Below, piece after piece: positions 24,129 to 36,200 of a stretch of DNA of 64,000 nt (the stretch's first letter is position 1; each line of letters opens with the position of its first letter). The DNA comes from Bondarzewia mesenterica (lineage: Eukaryota; Basidiomycota; Agaricomycetes; Russulales; Bondarzewiaceae). Location of the stretch: the NCBI GenBank assembly GCA_004802705.1, contig SGPL01000012.1:1-64000 (forward strand), in the 5' to 3' direction. The translations under genes and the position numbers were made by a program. The notes beneath the pieces were generated by a model that saw only the letters and a list, made by a program, of their open reading frames with translations, was not told where the DNA came from and searched no databases.

Positions 24129-27100
24129 GGATGCGGTTCTCAAATGACCGTGAGCCGTACAGCAAATGCTGTTTTTGGTCAACTGTGGCGTCACCGACTT
24201 TAGCTTCCAATGAACTTCAACTTCCTGCTTCAACTCATCCTCAAATCGTTTGATTGTTCAAAATAAATGGAATGGTCTCGCCGGTGAGTACTTCCATCCG
24301 GTCGCTCTCTTTTCACTTCTCGTCTCCCACAACGCGCGCCAGTACTCATTTTTGCGCAGTGAAACAAGTTGCTGTAGTACCTCTCGACTCGGATAATATT
24401 GTTGTCAGTACTTCCGGGCCGCACATATGGATCATCTGGGCTTGTTCAGCTCGGGCGAACCCAAATGCCTTTGCGCATGAAGCATGAAGGTTCGGAGCGC
24501 CTTGCCCGCTGATTGCATCAGAAATCAGCTTCGTGTTTATCGTTAGAGTTTTATTATCATTATTACTTTTCTAACATCACAAATTCAGGAAGACGCAGTG
24601 CAAAGTAGTGCGCTTCGCCTTACGCGCCTACATAATAGGTCTGCTTTGGCGCCTCGCCGTACGCGCCTAATATTTTGGCGTCTATAATATGCTAGCCGCC
24701 CATAGTATACAATCACGACTTTCGCCGCAATGGTCGCATGTTCCAGCACGACCTCCAAAAATCCTAGCATGATCCTAATCTAAGGACCTCCGTATCGCTA
24801 TCATTCTCTGCGAATACTCCCTGACCACATAAACCTCGTGTCGAGCTACATTCTCAAGTAAACTAGCCCCCAGACAAGCTGTCAACCGCGTTGAAGAAAA
24901 GGGCCACACCACGTTGACTGGTTGAGGTTCTCTTCTTTACATTCAGGACGCCATATGCTCTGCTCTTTTGAATACTGAGAAGGACATCCAAGTTCAAATC
25001 GGTGGGAATTAGAGATCGGGGGTCCACGGTTCTGGCGTTTTCCCCCTCTCTGGGCGGCATACCGGCACCTTGCCCATCTCTCCGCAGAGATGGGCGATTG
25101 CTGCTTAGATTGGCCCCCGAAATCCCTGCCGATCCCGATGGGTTAATCAAGAGGTGAGCTCATTTTTTCTTGCGTGAAATCAAGCCCCGGGTGGATGAGA
25201 ATGACGTGCCGATCGTCATCCCTCCGGCCTGCACTGTCGTCGTCCTCCGATCAAGCATGCGATCATTTTTTGTGTCTTTTTATAACAATCCACGACCAAT
25301 TCACCGTTCCCACGCTCCGGACAAGTTGTTCTACTCTGCGGCCATTGCGCCCCCGATTGGGATGCAAAGCTTCGAACACTTCGTATGCGCTGCGCGTCTT
25401 CATGGCCAATCTATGTTCAGAGGGGAGCGCTCTCACCGCTTCTATCTCGATACCATCTCTCACGAGCATCTTCTCATCGGGACTGTTGCTCTTATCGAGA
25501 TTGCGGGGAACATCTGCACCGGCAACTCATGGCAGGTGAACTTTCTCTTCCTCTTTCCGTCACCAGGCCCCACCTGAATGCACACTTTTCTATGCACGCA
25601 GACTCCTACGCTCTAGGTTAGGTCAAGACGGACACAAGCGCCCTCGCTAGGCGCCCAGATAGCATTCGAAGGGCTTTTGAACCAAGCGTTCTAAGCGTGG
25701 CAACCTTCTCTCAACATCCATATTCCTACGTTCATCACGGGCGGAGCACAGTGTCGCGTGGTGCGTGCATGTGGGTCAGACCCACCCGTTTGCGACAAAG
25801 GACCGTGAACGAGCGCCTCAAAAAGATTTTCTCCTCTTCTCTGCCACAAAACTTCGACGATCCAGGACTCGGAAGACCCCGCATTCCTTTCCCGGGCGTC
25901 TGGGATCCCTTCTCTCCGAGGCTTGTCGCTCAAGCGCTCAAACCTCAGGCCCGAGGCTCTGCCTGCCCGTTGAGGCAGTGTTGACGCGGGGTGATTTGCA
26001 CAGCACAACTGGTATCCGGTGATTTCTGGGTTGTTTCTCGCGGAGGGAACTACGGGGCCACAGAGTGGCCATAACACTGTTCAGGACACTAGCTAGCTGG
26101 CTGTTTCGCAGACTCCGCTTTATTTCCGAGTCTAGCACCGATGAGTCCCGCAGGTGTCTAAATGAACTTTCATGGAGAGTGGATTCACGCGATGGGCATG
26201 GCTTGCCTACTTGAGGTGTTCTGGACATCGTGATCTTTTGCTCAGGATTGTCGCGCTGTCTTTCTCTCATGGGATTCTCCTTGCGAGCATTTGATCCTCC
26301 TTTCTTGGAGGGTCAAACTATTATTGCAGCCCAACACAAGCCGCGATACTTTATTAGGTTGCAATGAGCGTTGATCCTGTCTTTTCCGAAATTTCCGAGA
26401 TGTCATTCGCTTACAACTGGTGGTCAAGGTTTGCGGATTCACTATCCTGTCATCGTTTGTTGTTCCACCAAGGATGGTTATACGACTGCAGCCGCCTCAT
26501 CCGATGATAACCTGCCTCGAGGCCTCAAGGCCTAAATGATCGGTAAGTGCACTTCCTCCATGTTATACTACGCAATTAGCTCACTTTATGAGATCGGCTT
26601 TGGCGCCGTCGACGCTTTCTTCTTGCTCCCAAGGCAAAGTCCCGCCAGTTCGCGAACAGAGCTGTCTATATCAGGCATATCGCGCCTCGAGGCGGGCTAT
26701 CCGGCATGTTGCGCCTTTCCAACTCTCCACTCTTGCTTTGTCCTGCTCTACAACTGTAGGCACGGACCAGCAGGTGTCTCATCACGCCGGATGTGCTAAT
26801 ATTCCTGCCGCGCCACCATCGGATCGAAGACACTGGGCTGTTGGTGGGCAGTTTCTTTCCTTTCTACTGACACTTTCGACGAACAGCCTCATCGATCCTT
26901 GCCGAAGTCAGACGACCTACTGTCCTTCTTCCAGCAGTTGTACATAGGGAATGGGCGCTTGAACATGGTGGATAGATGACTCGTTTCTTTTTTCTTGTCC
27001 CGCAGTGACTCCTATCTGGTCACCCGACGATGGCGATGGGCGCTATCGTTCTACTTCGTGTGTTGCATGTGTTTTCAATATCAGATGAGAGGGAGAAGGA

Positions 27101-27389
27101 CTGGGGTAAGGGGCTCGATTCGTTCATTCAGTCGGCGCCTCATACAGTGAGCGCACTGGCCAGAAATCCTAGTACAGCGCAAAACGCTTGGCCTAGCATG
27201 TCAGATTGTGTTGTGATTCCGATGATATCTCTTGGATAGCATGCCACGGTAATGCAATGTTAAGCTTTTTTCATTTCGAAGCTTATCGTGGAGTGCACAC
27301 TCTATCGTTGTCGGTCGTGCAGACCGAGGAACATGGCGTTGAGTCAAAGATCAGATAAGATAATCTTGAGAGATCCGAGACGGGAGAGA
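24129..27389. other. Gene-poor stretch with short coding-like fragments
   Basis: The first few hundred bases are the AP-2 mu promoter. A 16-bp direct repeat (TCGCCKTACGCGCCTA) occurs at 24615-24630 and 24654-24669. Small ORFs at 24863-25150 and 25263-25469 on the minus strand and 25170-25577 on the plus strand have fairly protein-like composition, but I could not join them into a gene. I recognise no transposon domain. Confidence 0.4.
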
Positions 27390-27824
27390 TTAGATGTAGA
27401 TGTTCGCGATCTCTAGCAGTGCACGTCGTATCTCTCCTTCATCTCTGTCGGCAGGATCATCACCGACTCCTAACCATGCTCTATGGATATCAACACGGAT
27501 ACACACACGGAGCTTCACACAAGGGCGATTATCAAGGCGATCTTGTTACTCAATGACAAACCTGCAACGCGATGAGCCGTCCTTGTTATCCGAGACATCG
27601 ATGCTTTGTATGTCGTCTCGCACAATACCCCCGCCGATGTCGATGATGTCCCATTCTGACGCGTTGCGATGAACCATGATCGCTCTTTGCATCCGCTTTC
27701 GAATCTTACAACAGGCAAGGAGAAACAGCAAGACAACAAACGTTGATCTGTAATCATCCGGCCGTGCGTGTCGCCTTTCACAGATCTTGCAAATCCTAGG
27801 ACCGCATCGCTCCATTTCCAGCAA
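27390..27824 (-). CDS. Possible small membrane protein, tentative
   Basis: A minus-strand frame opens with a Cys-containing head, then a hydrophobic segment FVVLLFLLACC followed by basic residues (KIRKRMQR) as in a single-pass membrane protein. It continues VHRNASEWDIIDIGG. A stop follows in the same frame, but an intron of about 90 nt starting GTATTG after IDIGG and ending ACAAG would join it in phase to DRLDNRPCVKLRV and an acidic helical tail ending EIANIYI and a stop at 27390. No family is recognised. It could be a decayed gene instead. Confidence 0.3.
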
Positions 27825-29716
27825 CGTTCAACATTACCTTCATGCCAGCTTATCCTTGTCACCTTCCCTTTTCCATCCGCCTCTGCGGCATGCACACAGC
27901 CCGCTGCGCAGTCTCAGTCAACGTGTATCACGCGTCCGCTCGGCGCGAGCGGTGACCTCGGGCGGCGGATGCACATCGAATGGTGACTCCGCTCAAAGTT
28001 GACAACAGTAGCAAGTGGTTGCCTCTGTGCCGGTGGCGTTACGTGTGTAGTCTGCATGACCAGACTTTGTGTCCCAGTCAGGCCATGCCGGTGCATCATG
28101 GTGCGTTTCTCTCTCTCTCTGAGAACTTTATCCATGGCATGCACCACGACGTATCTTCAAGGGCCCATGCCAAGCTGCATATATTCGAGAAGCGGCGGTG
28201 TCGTCTTCTAAACTCGAACATGCGCTCAAGAATAGAATCTGTGAATTTCAGCTATGCAGCGCCAATTCCTAATATCACCCACCGCACGCTCTCAACGTGA
28301 ATATACGCACCCCTACACCCACTAGCGACGTTCCTCCGGATCGCGGCGCCCAATGAGAGCGGGCAAGAAAATCAAAGGAAATTGTCAGGCCACATCCGGC
28401 CGCGCCCCACCTCCTATTCCCATCCTAATGCCCATCCTTCCCCGCATACGCCCCTCCGCTCTCGTAAGTAAGCCCATCAAACAGGTCGGTCGTGCGTGTT
28501 CGTCATGCCCTGCCCCACCCCCACGTTCGCCCGGACCTGTCCTGATTAGGCTGGGGGAGCGAAGGAGTGCGAATAACAGTATGGTATTTGTGAGTGTGAC
28601 GTCGCATCCAGTCCCAGCGCCACCGTCTCGCCTCGCTGCCTCCCTCGAATCCTCGTTTTCACGCACTGCACTGCATGCATTTACACGCACGTCTTACACG
28701 GGCTCCTCAGAGGTGGCGTCCCAATGCCAAGGACGATCCCATCCAGAATCACAGCGACACCGCCCCGGTACTGCGGTGTGCAAGGGGACCTGACTGATAC
28801 TCACTCCTGAACCAACGCATACAGCTTCTCTATACTCATCAGTGCGTCGTGGTATTCAATCAACTGCGGATCAGGATTGAGTGGATCGACTAAACCTTTT
28901 TTTTTATTGTTCTAGAGTTTCTAGCCCCTCAGCCATGGTGAACACGCCTTCCGCCTAGTACGTCCAGATGACCACCGAAAATCCAAACAATGACGATAAA
29001 ATAAATGCGCATGTCGTCCGGTTCGTCCTTCGGTCGATCTCGAACTTCTGCCTGCCCGTCCTTCCTTCGTCCCATCCGTCCTTCCGGTATTGTGCCCCGA
29101 GTTTTNTNNTNNTTCTAATANTTTTTTTCGTAAGTTCATCATGGGGCCGGTGGAAGCGATTAGATATGCGCCACGCGCTGCTTATCGCGCGGAAGGGTCG
29201 TATACGTGCATAGAGACGTTACGACCATCAATCTCGTCATCCCAAACCTTCGCAGCAGTGAGCTAAGTAATAGTACAACCCCAGTACTCGCGGAAGATGG
29301 GCTCGTGGACACCTCGCCGTCCTCGAGGCGATCGTGCGCGGGGAAATCGGGCAATGCGCATTCGGGTGGGTAGGTGGGGTCGTTTCGAACGAGTGAGTGG
29401 GTTCCAAGAATTTTTTTTTTTCATTCTTTGTTGACGCCCGTGGGCACCTCGAATTGTTTTGGGATGTGGGAGCGGTCGACGGTGACGTGAGGGAACTCGT
29501 GTCGTGCTCACATGGTACATAAGTGAGAGTGGTACGCCGAGGCAGTTTCGCTTGCAGTCCGGTCAGCATCACGTCGATTTGACCCCTCCGCGCGCGCGCG
29601 CATGCGCATGTACTTACGGTTCGCAACTTTTATGTGAGATTCGAGCGTTGTGCCTCGAGTGACGCCAGCGGGAGGGCGTTTCGCTCGCTTGACCTGTCCC
29701 GACTGCCCACCTCCCG
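27825..29716. other. Gene-poor stretch with unresolved bases
   Basis: No gene can be supported. ORFs of up to 146 codons (28353-28793) lack conserved features and are matched by equally long antisense frames. N bases occur between 29106 and 29121 within a T-rich run, so assembly is weak here. A CG-alternating tract lies near 29590. Confidence 0.45.
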
Positions 29717-29910
29717 ATGGACGTCATTGTTTTGTCTTATCTTGGCCTTGCGCGGTCGAAGATCACGGAGCCGGAGATAGCGTCGTATATGCGTGTTCCG
29801 GCTAACAAAGTAAGTAACTTGAAGGACACTAATGCATGTCTTGTCGATGCAGCATGTAGGTACATGTCCGCTGTGTATCACAGGCAGACTGCGCTCGGGA
29901 ATATTGTAAG
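29717..29910 (+). other. Possible spliced short transcript
   Basis: A short frame starts MDVIVLSYLGLARSK. It meets a consensus GTAAGT donor at 29810, a CTAAT branch-like site and a GATGCAG acceptor, defining a 43-nt intron (29810-29852). A second GTAAGT follows the next 53-nt exon. Read through, the peptide is only about 50 residues. It may be a small peptide gene, a noncoding RNA, or the 5' end of a gene I cannot trace further. Confidence 0.3.
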
Positions 29911-30058
29911 TATGTTCTTCGCGTAGATTTTCAAACGAAGGTTGGGCTCAACGATACATATGTAATCAAATGCAAATCTAGCAGATGATCTTGGTGATTG
30001 TGCATGCCGACGGTTTGTAGTATGAGGTACACGTACACACATAAAATAGCCTACTCAC

Positions 30059-30927
30059 TTATGGAGCAATGCGGGGAAAGAAAGACGGGATGGAGGACTG
30101 CATCGCGATACGATACGATACGATAGTTGATGACGATACGATATGAACGCATGCAGGACGTGACTGACCTCGTTGCCGCCAATGAAGGCCCCTGAATTGC
30201 CAGGAATGAAACGATGCGATGCGCAGGTCTGGTGGCCCGGGCTGCACGCTCAATCACGTACGACGTGTTGCATCTTGAGTTCGTTCCACTCGCCAAGGAC
30301 GATCGAGATAAAGAACTGTCGGAGAGGATTCTCTCGGTTGTAGGTATGACCATGACACGGCAGGTCGCAGCTGTACATACCTAGTCAGCGTCCGCGCGAT
30401 GACGTCGATGGGTTACCTGTCCGCGGGGCAGTGGCACATCGTTCACATTGAACGACAAAAAACTGAGTGCGATCCAATCCGTCAATATTGAAATTGTGGG
30501 AGCCACCCAACCTTGAAAAGATCCCACGACGGCTTCTCCTTTCTTCCCGGCTGCTCCTTTGTTTTGTCCGCGACATCGACGTGCATGCTTGGATGAAAGA
30601 TGACAGACAAAGAACGAATGACAGCCTCGCCGGAGATATTGATCGGAGGGACGCGCAGTGGTATCCACCCACCATCCGCCAGCAAGCTGCATTGCGCATC
30701 TTTGCCGCAAGAACTGGGACCTGGCGCGTCGGAACGAAGTGACTGTGTACATACCTCTATGCACATCCGATACCTGTGGGAGCACAGACCGACAGACCGA
30801 TAGCTATAAAAAATGGAGATGCCGAGACAAGCCAGATCTTGGGTCTTCATGTGCGATGAATACGATAGGCTTTGGCGATATACGCGTCGAACGCCAAAAG
30901 GTGATGAATAGCGTCACTCACGTGCAT
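30059..30927 (-). CDS. Candidate unknown multi-exon gene
   Basis: A chain of small exons with consistent splice signals can be drawn: ATG CAC before a GTGAGT donor (30922-30927, after a pyrimidine-rich leader), 30755-30773, 30507-30699, 30417-30462, 30262-30315, a 23-nt exon near 30168-30192, and a last exon ending at 30059. The peptide includes WIPLRVPPINISGEAVIRSL, FHPSMHVDVADKTKEQPGRK, FLSFNVNDVPLPRGQ and FFISIVLGEWNELKMQHV. I recognise no family. The last donor is ambiguous (GTACGT or GTGATT), giving different C-termini and a stop at 30059 or 30055. The last intron contains a (CGATA)4 microsatellite. Confidence 0.35.
30106..30125. repeat. (CGATA)4 microsatellite
   Basis: Four exact CGATA units, followed by a degenerate copy about 10 nt later. 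It lies inside the last intron of the candidate gene ending at 30059. Confidence 0.9.
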
Positions 30928-32163
30928 GCTACTGCTCGAAAATGAGAGAGATTGAAGGGAAGGAAGAAAAAAAGGTGGAGAGTTGGGCGAAAAGGCGGAG
31001 GAAGAAAGTGCCATATCGGTGTGCGATCTTGCGTGTCGATCCGATCCGACACAGGTGGCATCATCGTCAGGAAGCTTGAGGAAACAGGAAGGGAATTCGA
31101 AGGGTTCGGGTTTGACCGTGCGGGCGTCAGCGACCCCGGACGTGGTGGTATGGATGCCGAGAATAGGTGTCGGCGACGTGCAGGCGTAGACGCCACGGCT
31201 GCCGGCGTGCGCGCATAAATACACAAATGTAAGTATGCAGAGTTCGCGAAGACAGCTGGATCGGGGCGCGGAGGAGGGAGGGGAGGAGAGATGACGCCCG
31301 GATGAGTTCGACTCCTCGGAACGCGTGCGGTGTGTGGCTTCCGCCCGATTCGCATGGAGGAGCGAAGAGCAGTCGGGAGAGGAAGAGCGGCGCAACCATG
31401 TGGTGCGCACCATGCATCTTTACGCGCCCGAAGAGAGTTTGGCGTGAGGGGGAATCTAAAGACGCTCGTGCGGACGCTGGGAAGGGGGAGTACTGAAGTG
31501 AGTGTCGAGCGTCCCACGGCGACGTGTGATGGTCGTCGTCGTCCGAACTCGACGGTCGGCATATGCTCACAGAGCAAAGCGCCCATGGGTGACGAGAGGC
31601 TGAAAGCGCATCCCGAGTCGGGTATTCGATGAAAACTTTGCGTCTGCCTGTGTTTTTTTTTTCTCTCTGCAGCTAGCTGCCGGAAAGAAATGGTTACGGG
31701 CTGGAGAGGCGCCGGACGGGTAGCCAGGGACGGACGGACGAATGAGAAGGGGTCTGGGAAGGTTTGAGCTCCGCGACAAAAATGAGGCCGATGCCGTGTG
31801 CCGAAAGCGGCAGGGGTTCGATAAGATTGCGGGCGTTAAGCGCGGGCCACGGCTGCAGTGCAGGCGTCTGTGAAGAACCGAAGGTGGTCAGATTGGAGAA
31901 CCTTGTGTGCCCGAGTCGGCAGAGCAGCTGAGGATACACACCTTGTAGGTGTCGCGGGACGGAGGAGCCGAGAGAGGCGCTGACATAATGTGGAGGAGCA
32001 GGCCGGAAGATGACGGAGCGATGGTCTGAATGGAGAATTGAAGGCGTGGCCCGATTTGGAAAGAGGGGCGAGTCGACCCGGGAGTGCGGCTGACCCACGC
32101 TGCAGGCAGTGGACCCCACCGTTCACAGTTGGGTGGCCCACTTGCCATGGGCCCTCCCAGCAC
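30928..32163. other. Long intergenic region upstream of the 32408 gene
   Basis: Overlapping minus-strand ORFs of 140-220 codons between 30.9 and 31.6 kb are present in all three frames, which reflects low stop-codon density rather than genes. No conserved domain is visible. The right half must contain the promoter of the 32408 gene. Confidence 0.45.
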
Positions 32164-32169
32164 TATAAA
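32164..32169 (+). promoter_or_regulatory. TATA box of the 32408 gene
   Basis: TATAAA in the context CACTATAAAG, 244 bp upstream of the start codon. It precedes a C/T-rich leader and a 90-nt 5' UTR intron (32315-32404, GTAAGC to TTTCAG) that ends 3 nt before the ATG. Confidence 0.6.
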
Positions 32170-32407
32170 GCAGCCCGCTCTTATCGCCCTCCCCCTCTCC
32201 ATCCCCGTTCCCCGCACAGTCCGTCCCTCGACGCACCGTCTGCCCCCTCCTGTCTTCAACACTTCTGCCACACTGACTCCGCCCTACACCTGAAACAGTG
32301 TCCTATTAGCCGAGGTAAGCATCTCACCCCTCGTCCCCGCCCTCCCGGGATCCCTTTTAATCCCTCCTTTTTTCTCTCCCTTTCCTCGTCTCTCTTTCTT
32401 TCAGACC

Positions 32408-33245
32408 ATGTACCCTACCTTCGAATACGACGTTCCAATGCGTTCGTCCTCCATCCCCCCCACTAAACGCCACTCCCACCACTCCTCGCATCCCGGTAAA
32501 TACTCCCCTTCCTCACGCGCCGCCGACATATCCCGCCTCCTCGACCCGACATATTCTTCCTCCTCCACCTCTTCATCTCCCACGTCTGTTTACGTCGACC
32601 ACCACGGTGACCTTCACGACCCCGACTTCCGCGACTTCCCCGTCGTCCACCCTCGCGACTTAGCTACCCGCAGGCGACCGGCATGGGAACGCGGATTCGA
32701 TGACGACGACGACCTTTCTACGACCCCAGAAGAGGACGAAATCGACGGCGACGCGTTTGATGACCGCGTTCGTCTCCATAGTGTCAAGCCACGTGAGCAC
32801 CGCCGTCATTCGCGCGACCACCCTCGCCGCTCCCACACCATCCCCTCCTACAACTACTCTTACGCGCACACCAGCTCTCTTGATGAGCCTCGTCATGACA
32901 TCGAGGAGGAGCACCGCGAAAAGCGTCTCAGGCGCAAGCTCTGCTCCAAGAGCGAGACCCGGCGAGAGTCCGCCGCGTGGATTGTGGAGGAGGAGCACGA
33001 GAACCACAGGGAGGCCGAGCAGGAGCCCAAGACCGAATACGTCCCCACCCATTCCGAGACCCCAGACTGGACGTGAGTGTCCTGAGACGTGTTCTTTTCA
33101 CGTGTTCCTGACATCGTTTCTTTTTCTTCCATTCAGTCCCAGCTGTGGCCAACAATTTCGCCGCCAATGGCAAGCGTTCTCGCTCAGCTTGCGCTTCAGC
33201 ATCTTCCGCGCGCAGCGCAAGCTGAGGCGCAAAATGCATACTTGA
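32408..33245 (+). CDS. Unknown His/Arg- and Asp/Glu-rich protein
   Basis: Two coding exons (32408-33072, 33137-33245) give 257 residues. The protein is mostly disordered: Ser/His-rich start MYPTFEYDVPMRSSSIPPTK, VDHHGDLHDPDFRDFP, an acidic patch FDDDDDLSTTPEEDEIDGD, then His/Arg-rich and Glu/Arg-rich segments. The short second exon is strongly basic (FRRQWQAFSLSLRFSIFRAQ). A TATA box, a leader intron and a pyrimidine-rich leader suggest strong or regulated expression. No domain or localisation signal is recognised, so function is unknown. Confidence 0.75.
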
Positions 33246-36200
33246 CCTCTATCCGATACACCCTGCCGACCCGTCTGGCTTTGACCAGCAAACGCCATGG
33301 CTTCACACGCCTTGGACGACCCTGCACACATGCACACGCACACGCACCTCCGGGTTCCTTCGCGGTTCTCGGGTGCGCGCGCGCGCTCTACAAACTCACT
33401 TCCGGCCTGCACTGGCTCGGGCACGGATATGTTATGTCTGCTCAACGCTTCATACCCCGGTTCGCGACATTTCTCCTCCCTCCTCCCATACTCTCAACCC
33501 CCGACAATCGCATCGCGCACGGCCTGCGGTCTCGACCCTCACATCTTCTCTCTCCTCCCTCTTCGACTGTTTGAGGTCGTCTGCATATATATTTACAACA
33601 ACGCGCGCGATGCCTTTTTTTTTTGTGCCATGCGTCTATATATATGTATGTTTCGCGTCCCTCGTTCTCCCGGATTTTCCACATCTTTCCTCTCTTCGTT
33701 TTGACCCCCCTCCACCCTGCATCTTTACCCGGCAGATGATCTATGCTTTGCCTTTTTTTTTTCCCTCATCTAACATGATCTGCATATATTTTTTCGCTTT
33801 CGCTTTCATTCCACGCATATCCGCGTCGAATGGCTATGGTACATTTTTTGCATCTTTACTTTCAGAGTTACATGTGTTGGTTGGTGGTTGGTTGGTTGGT
33901 TTCGGTTTGGAAGTTTGGAAGAAATGCGTGTCTGTTGTAGTTCTATCCCCATCCCCATCCCCCTCGTATCTCCTCCCTCCCCCCACAAATCCCCCTACGA
34001 CGAAGATGAGCCGGACGAACGAACGAACGAAAATGAAAATGATGAAGCAGTTTTTATATGAACTAGTCTTGGTACGAGCGAGCGAGTGAGTGTTATAATT
34101 ACATCCAACGATGAGCGAATGTCTCGGGATACTCGCTACAGACACGGTCTTCCATCTTACCTTTGCGATCGAGACGTCAATTCATGTGTCGATCCCAGTC
34201 ACTTGGGGCGCCTTCCCCCGCATTATCCTACGTGACGTCCGTTGAACGTGAACCCCACGACGTTAACGCGGAGAACGTATTTGCAACCTGTACAGTAACA
34301 TTTATATGCGGCGTCTCGTCCAGTTCCAGTGCGATCGCGCATGGATGTACATGTACGACAGTATAACACTTCCCTCCGACTTTGTAGGGCTTCTAATAGA
34401 ATTCAGGCGCTCCACTGCCGCTGCTCGACAGTTTGCACGGGGAGCCCGGGAACTGCGGACGATTCAGATTTCAATGGTGCATATGTTTGTTTGTGGGGCT
34501 GGGGATTGAATATTGACGACGACCGTTACCTCTCCGACTGACTCCGCGCAACCAAGTCGGCAATGGACTCGCACAATATACTTAGCTTGATCATGCGCAC
34601 CTCGGACGGCGTCCCTTGAATATTTGAATTTTGAGTCTTCCCCACACTTTTGCGTCGCGCGCACGAGAGCTTGAAATGTAAGTAGACCGATGATGGCCAT
34701 AGTGTCATCGACCCCAACGCGACGGGTCTGAGATCTGAATTATTTATTGATTTCAAATCATTCGACGAGTTCCTTGGGTCCATTCGTCATAAGTGTCATT
34801 TTGTGGATTTGCATACGTACGTACGTACACCGCTCCAGTTGAATCTATGGTTTTCGAGGTCGAATCTTCGAAGGCTTTGATTGTCGAAAGTCTAAACGTC
34901 GAACGTTGATCTCGCGGGCTGGGAGCTTGGTACGGTATGTAAAGGAGTGCCAACTCTGATTATTCTACGTCTTGAACGTTCTAGCACCCGAGGTTGGCAA
35001 ACTAGTACTTTCGACGCCATTCTAGTGTAAACGATGCATCGATGAGTGAGGAGGTTGGGAGTCGATGACGTAGAGAGAGCTGAGAGCAGGTACATAAGGC
35101 ACATACCGATGACTAATACTTGCTCGTACTCTAGAACTTGCATCTCACAACTCCACATTTGACGCGGCAGATGGGCGCGAGTCAGCCAGCGCGGTATGCA
35201 TTGGCCAGAGGGAGGACTCTGGCCTTCAGGCCTGTCAGGCCTAGCGCTCTAGCTACGGACGGACATGATCGGACCCCTCGACGCTCGGAGGTTGTCAAGA
35301 GTCCCTTCGACGAATGCAGCAACACGCCCATGTTACAACAAGTACTTAACTGAGTATGGGACTTGTATGATTGGATGCGCCCCCTAACCCCCGCGAGTCG
35401 GACCCACTGCGATTCGGGCCAGGCAAGATCCATCCGGACAAAGGGAGTATATAGATAGCTTCGAGTCGAGTCATGTCGAGCCGAGTCGGCGCCTAGTATT
35501 ACTGTACATCTTGTTGCATGCATGCTCAGTCTGAGCGCAGCTCGTGATGGAAGACGCTATTGATTCTAACTAGCTGCCATAATAAATTAGTTTCATACAG
35601 CGGTATGAGGATCGGGATCGGGACGCAGTGCGAGGAGGAGCGCGTTGGGTGCGACGGAGCGCTGGGTCTCGGTCGGTGTACTAATATCTAAAGTCGATGC
35701 ATTGGCGCCGAAAAGTTCTTGCGATGAAGTTAGTACAGCGTCCAGTATAAAAGTAAGGGGCTGCAGTAGAGCAGTGACGCGTGAGCTTGGCAATTGGGCA
35801 AACCCACCAACTTGACGGCGCCCTGTTGCGACTTATGATTCCGTCCTACAGGCCTACAGGTGTTCGAGTCTCATCTCGGCCCCCCCTTTTTCTTCTTCTT
35901 TCGTTGGTGCTGTTGGTGCAGGGTCGCTGTAGGACCAGCCAATCATTTCGGCTTGCAGCGAAGTGTGGTGTGCGAAAAGGCTGGAACTCGCGATCGAATT
36001 CGATACTTTCTTTTTCTGGGACGACTTGCGATATGCGTTCGGGACGGTTGGGTCATTTGATTGGAAGACGACGACGGATTGTGGTATACTTATCCTGAAC
36101 GACGTCGAGACTCATCGAATATTCATGGCCAGATCTTCAGGGAGTCCTCAGGACCATGCAGAACGGAAAGGGCCCAGAATTCACGATCACCCGACTTACT

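Noticed and set aside
30847..31586. Overlapping minus-strand ORFs of 188, 222 and 147 codons
   Set aside because: All three frames are open over the same stretch and the peptides are Pro/Ser/Arg-rich without motifs, which points to low stop density rather than genes.
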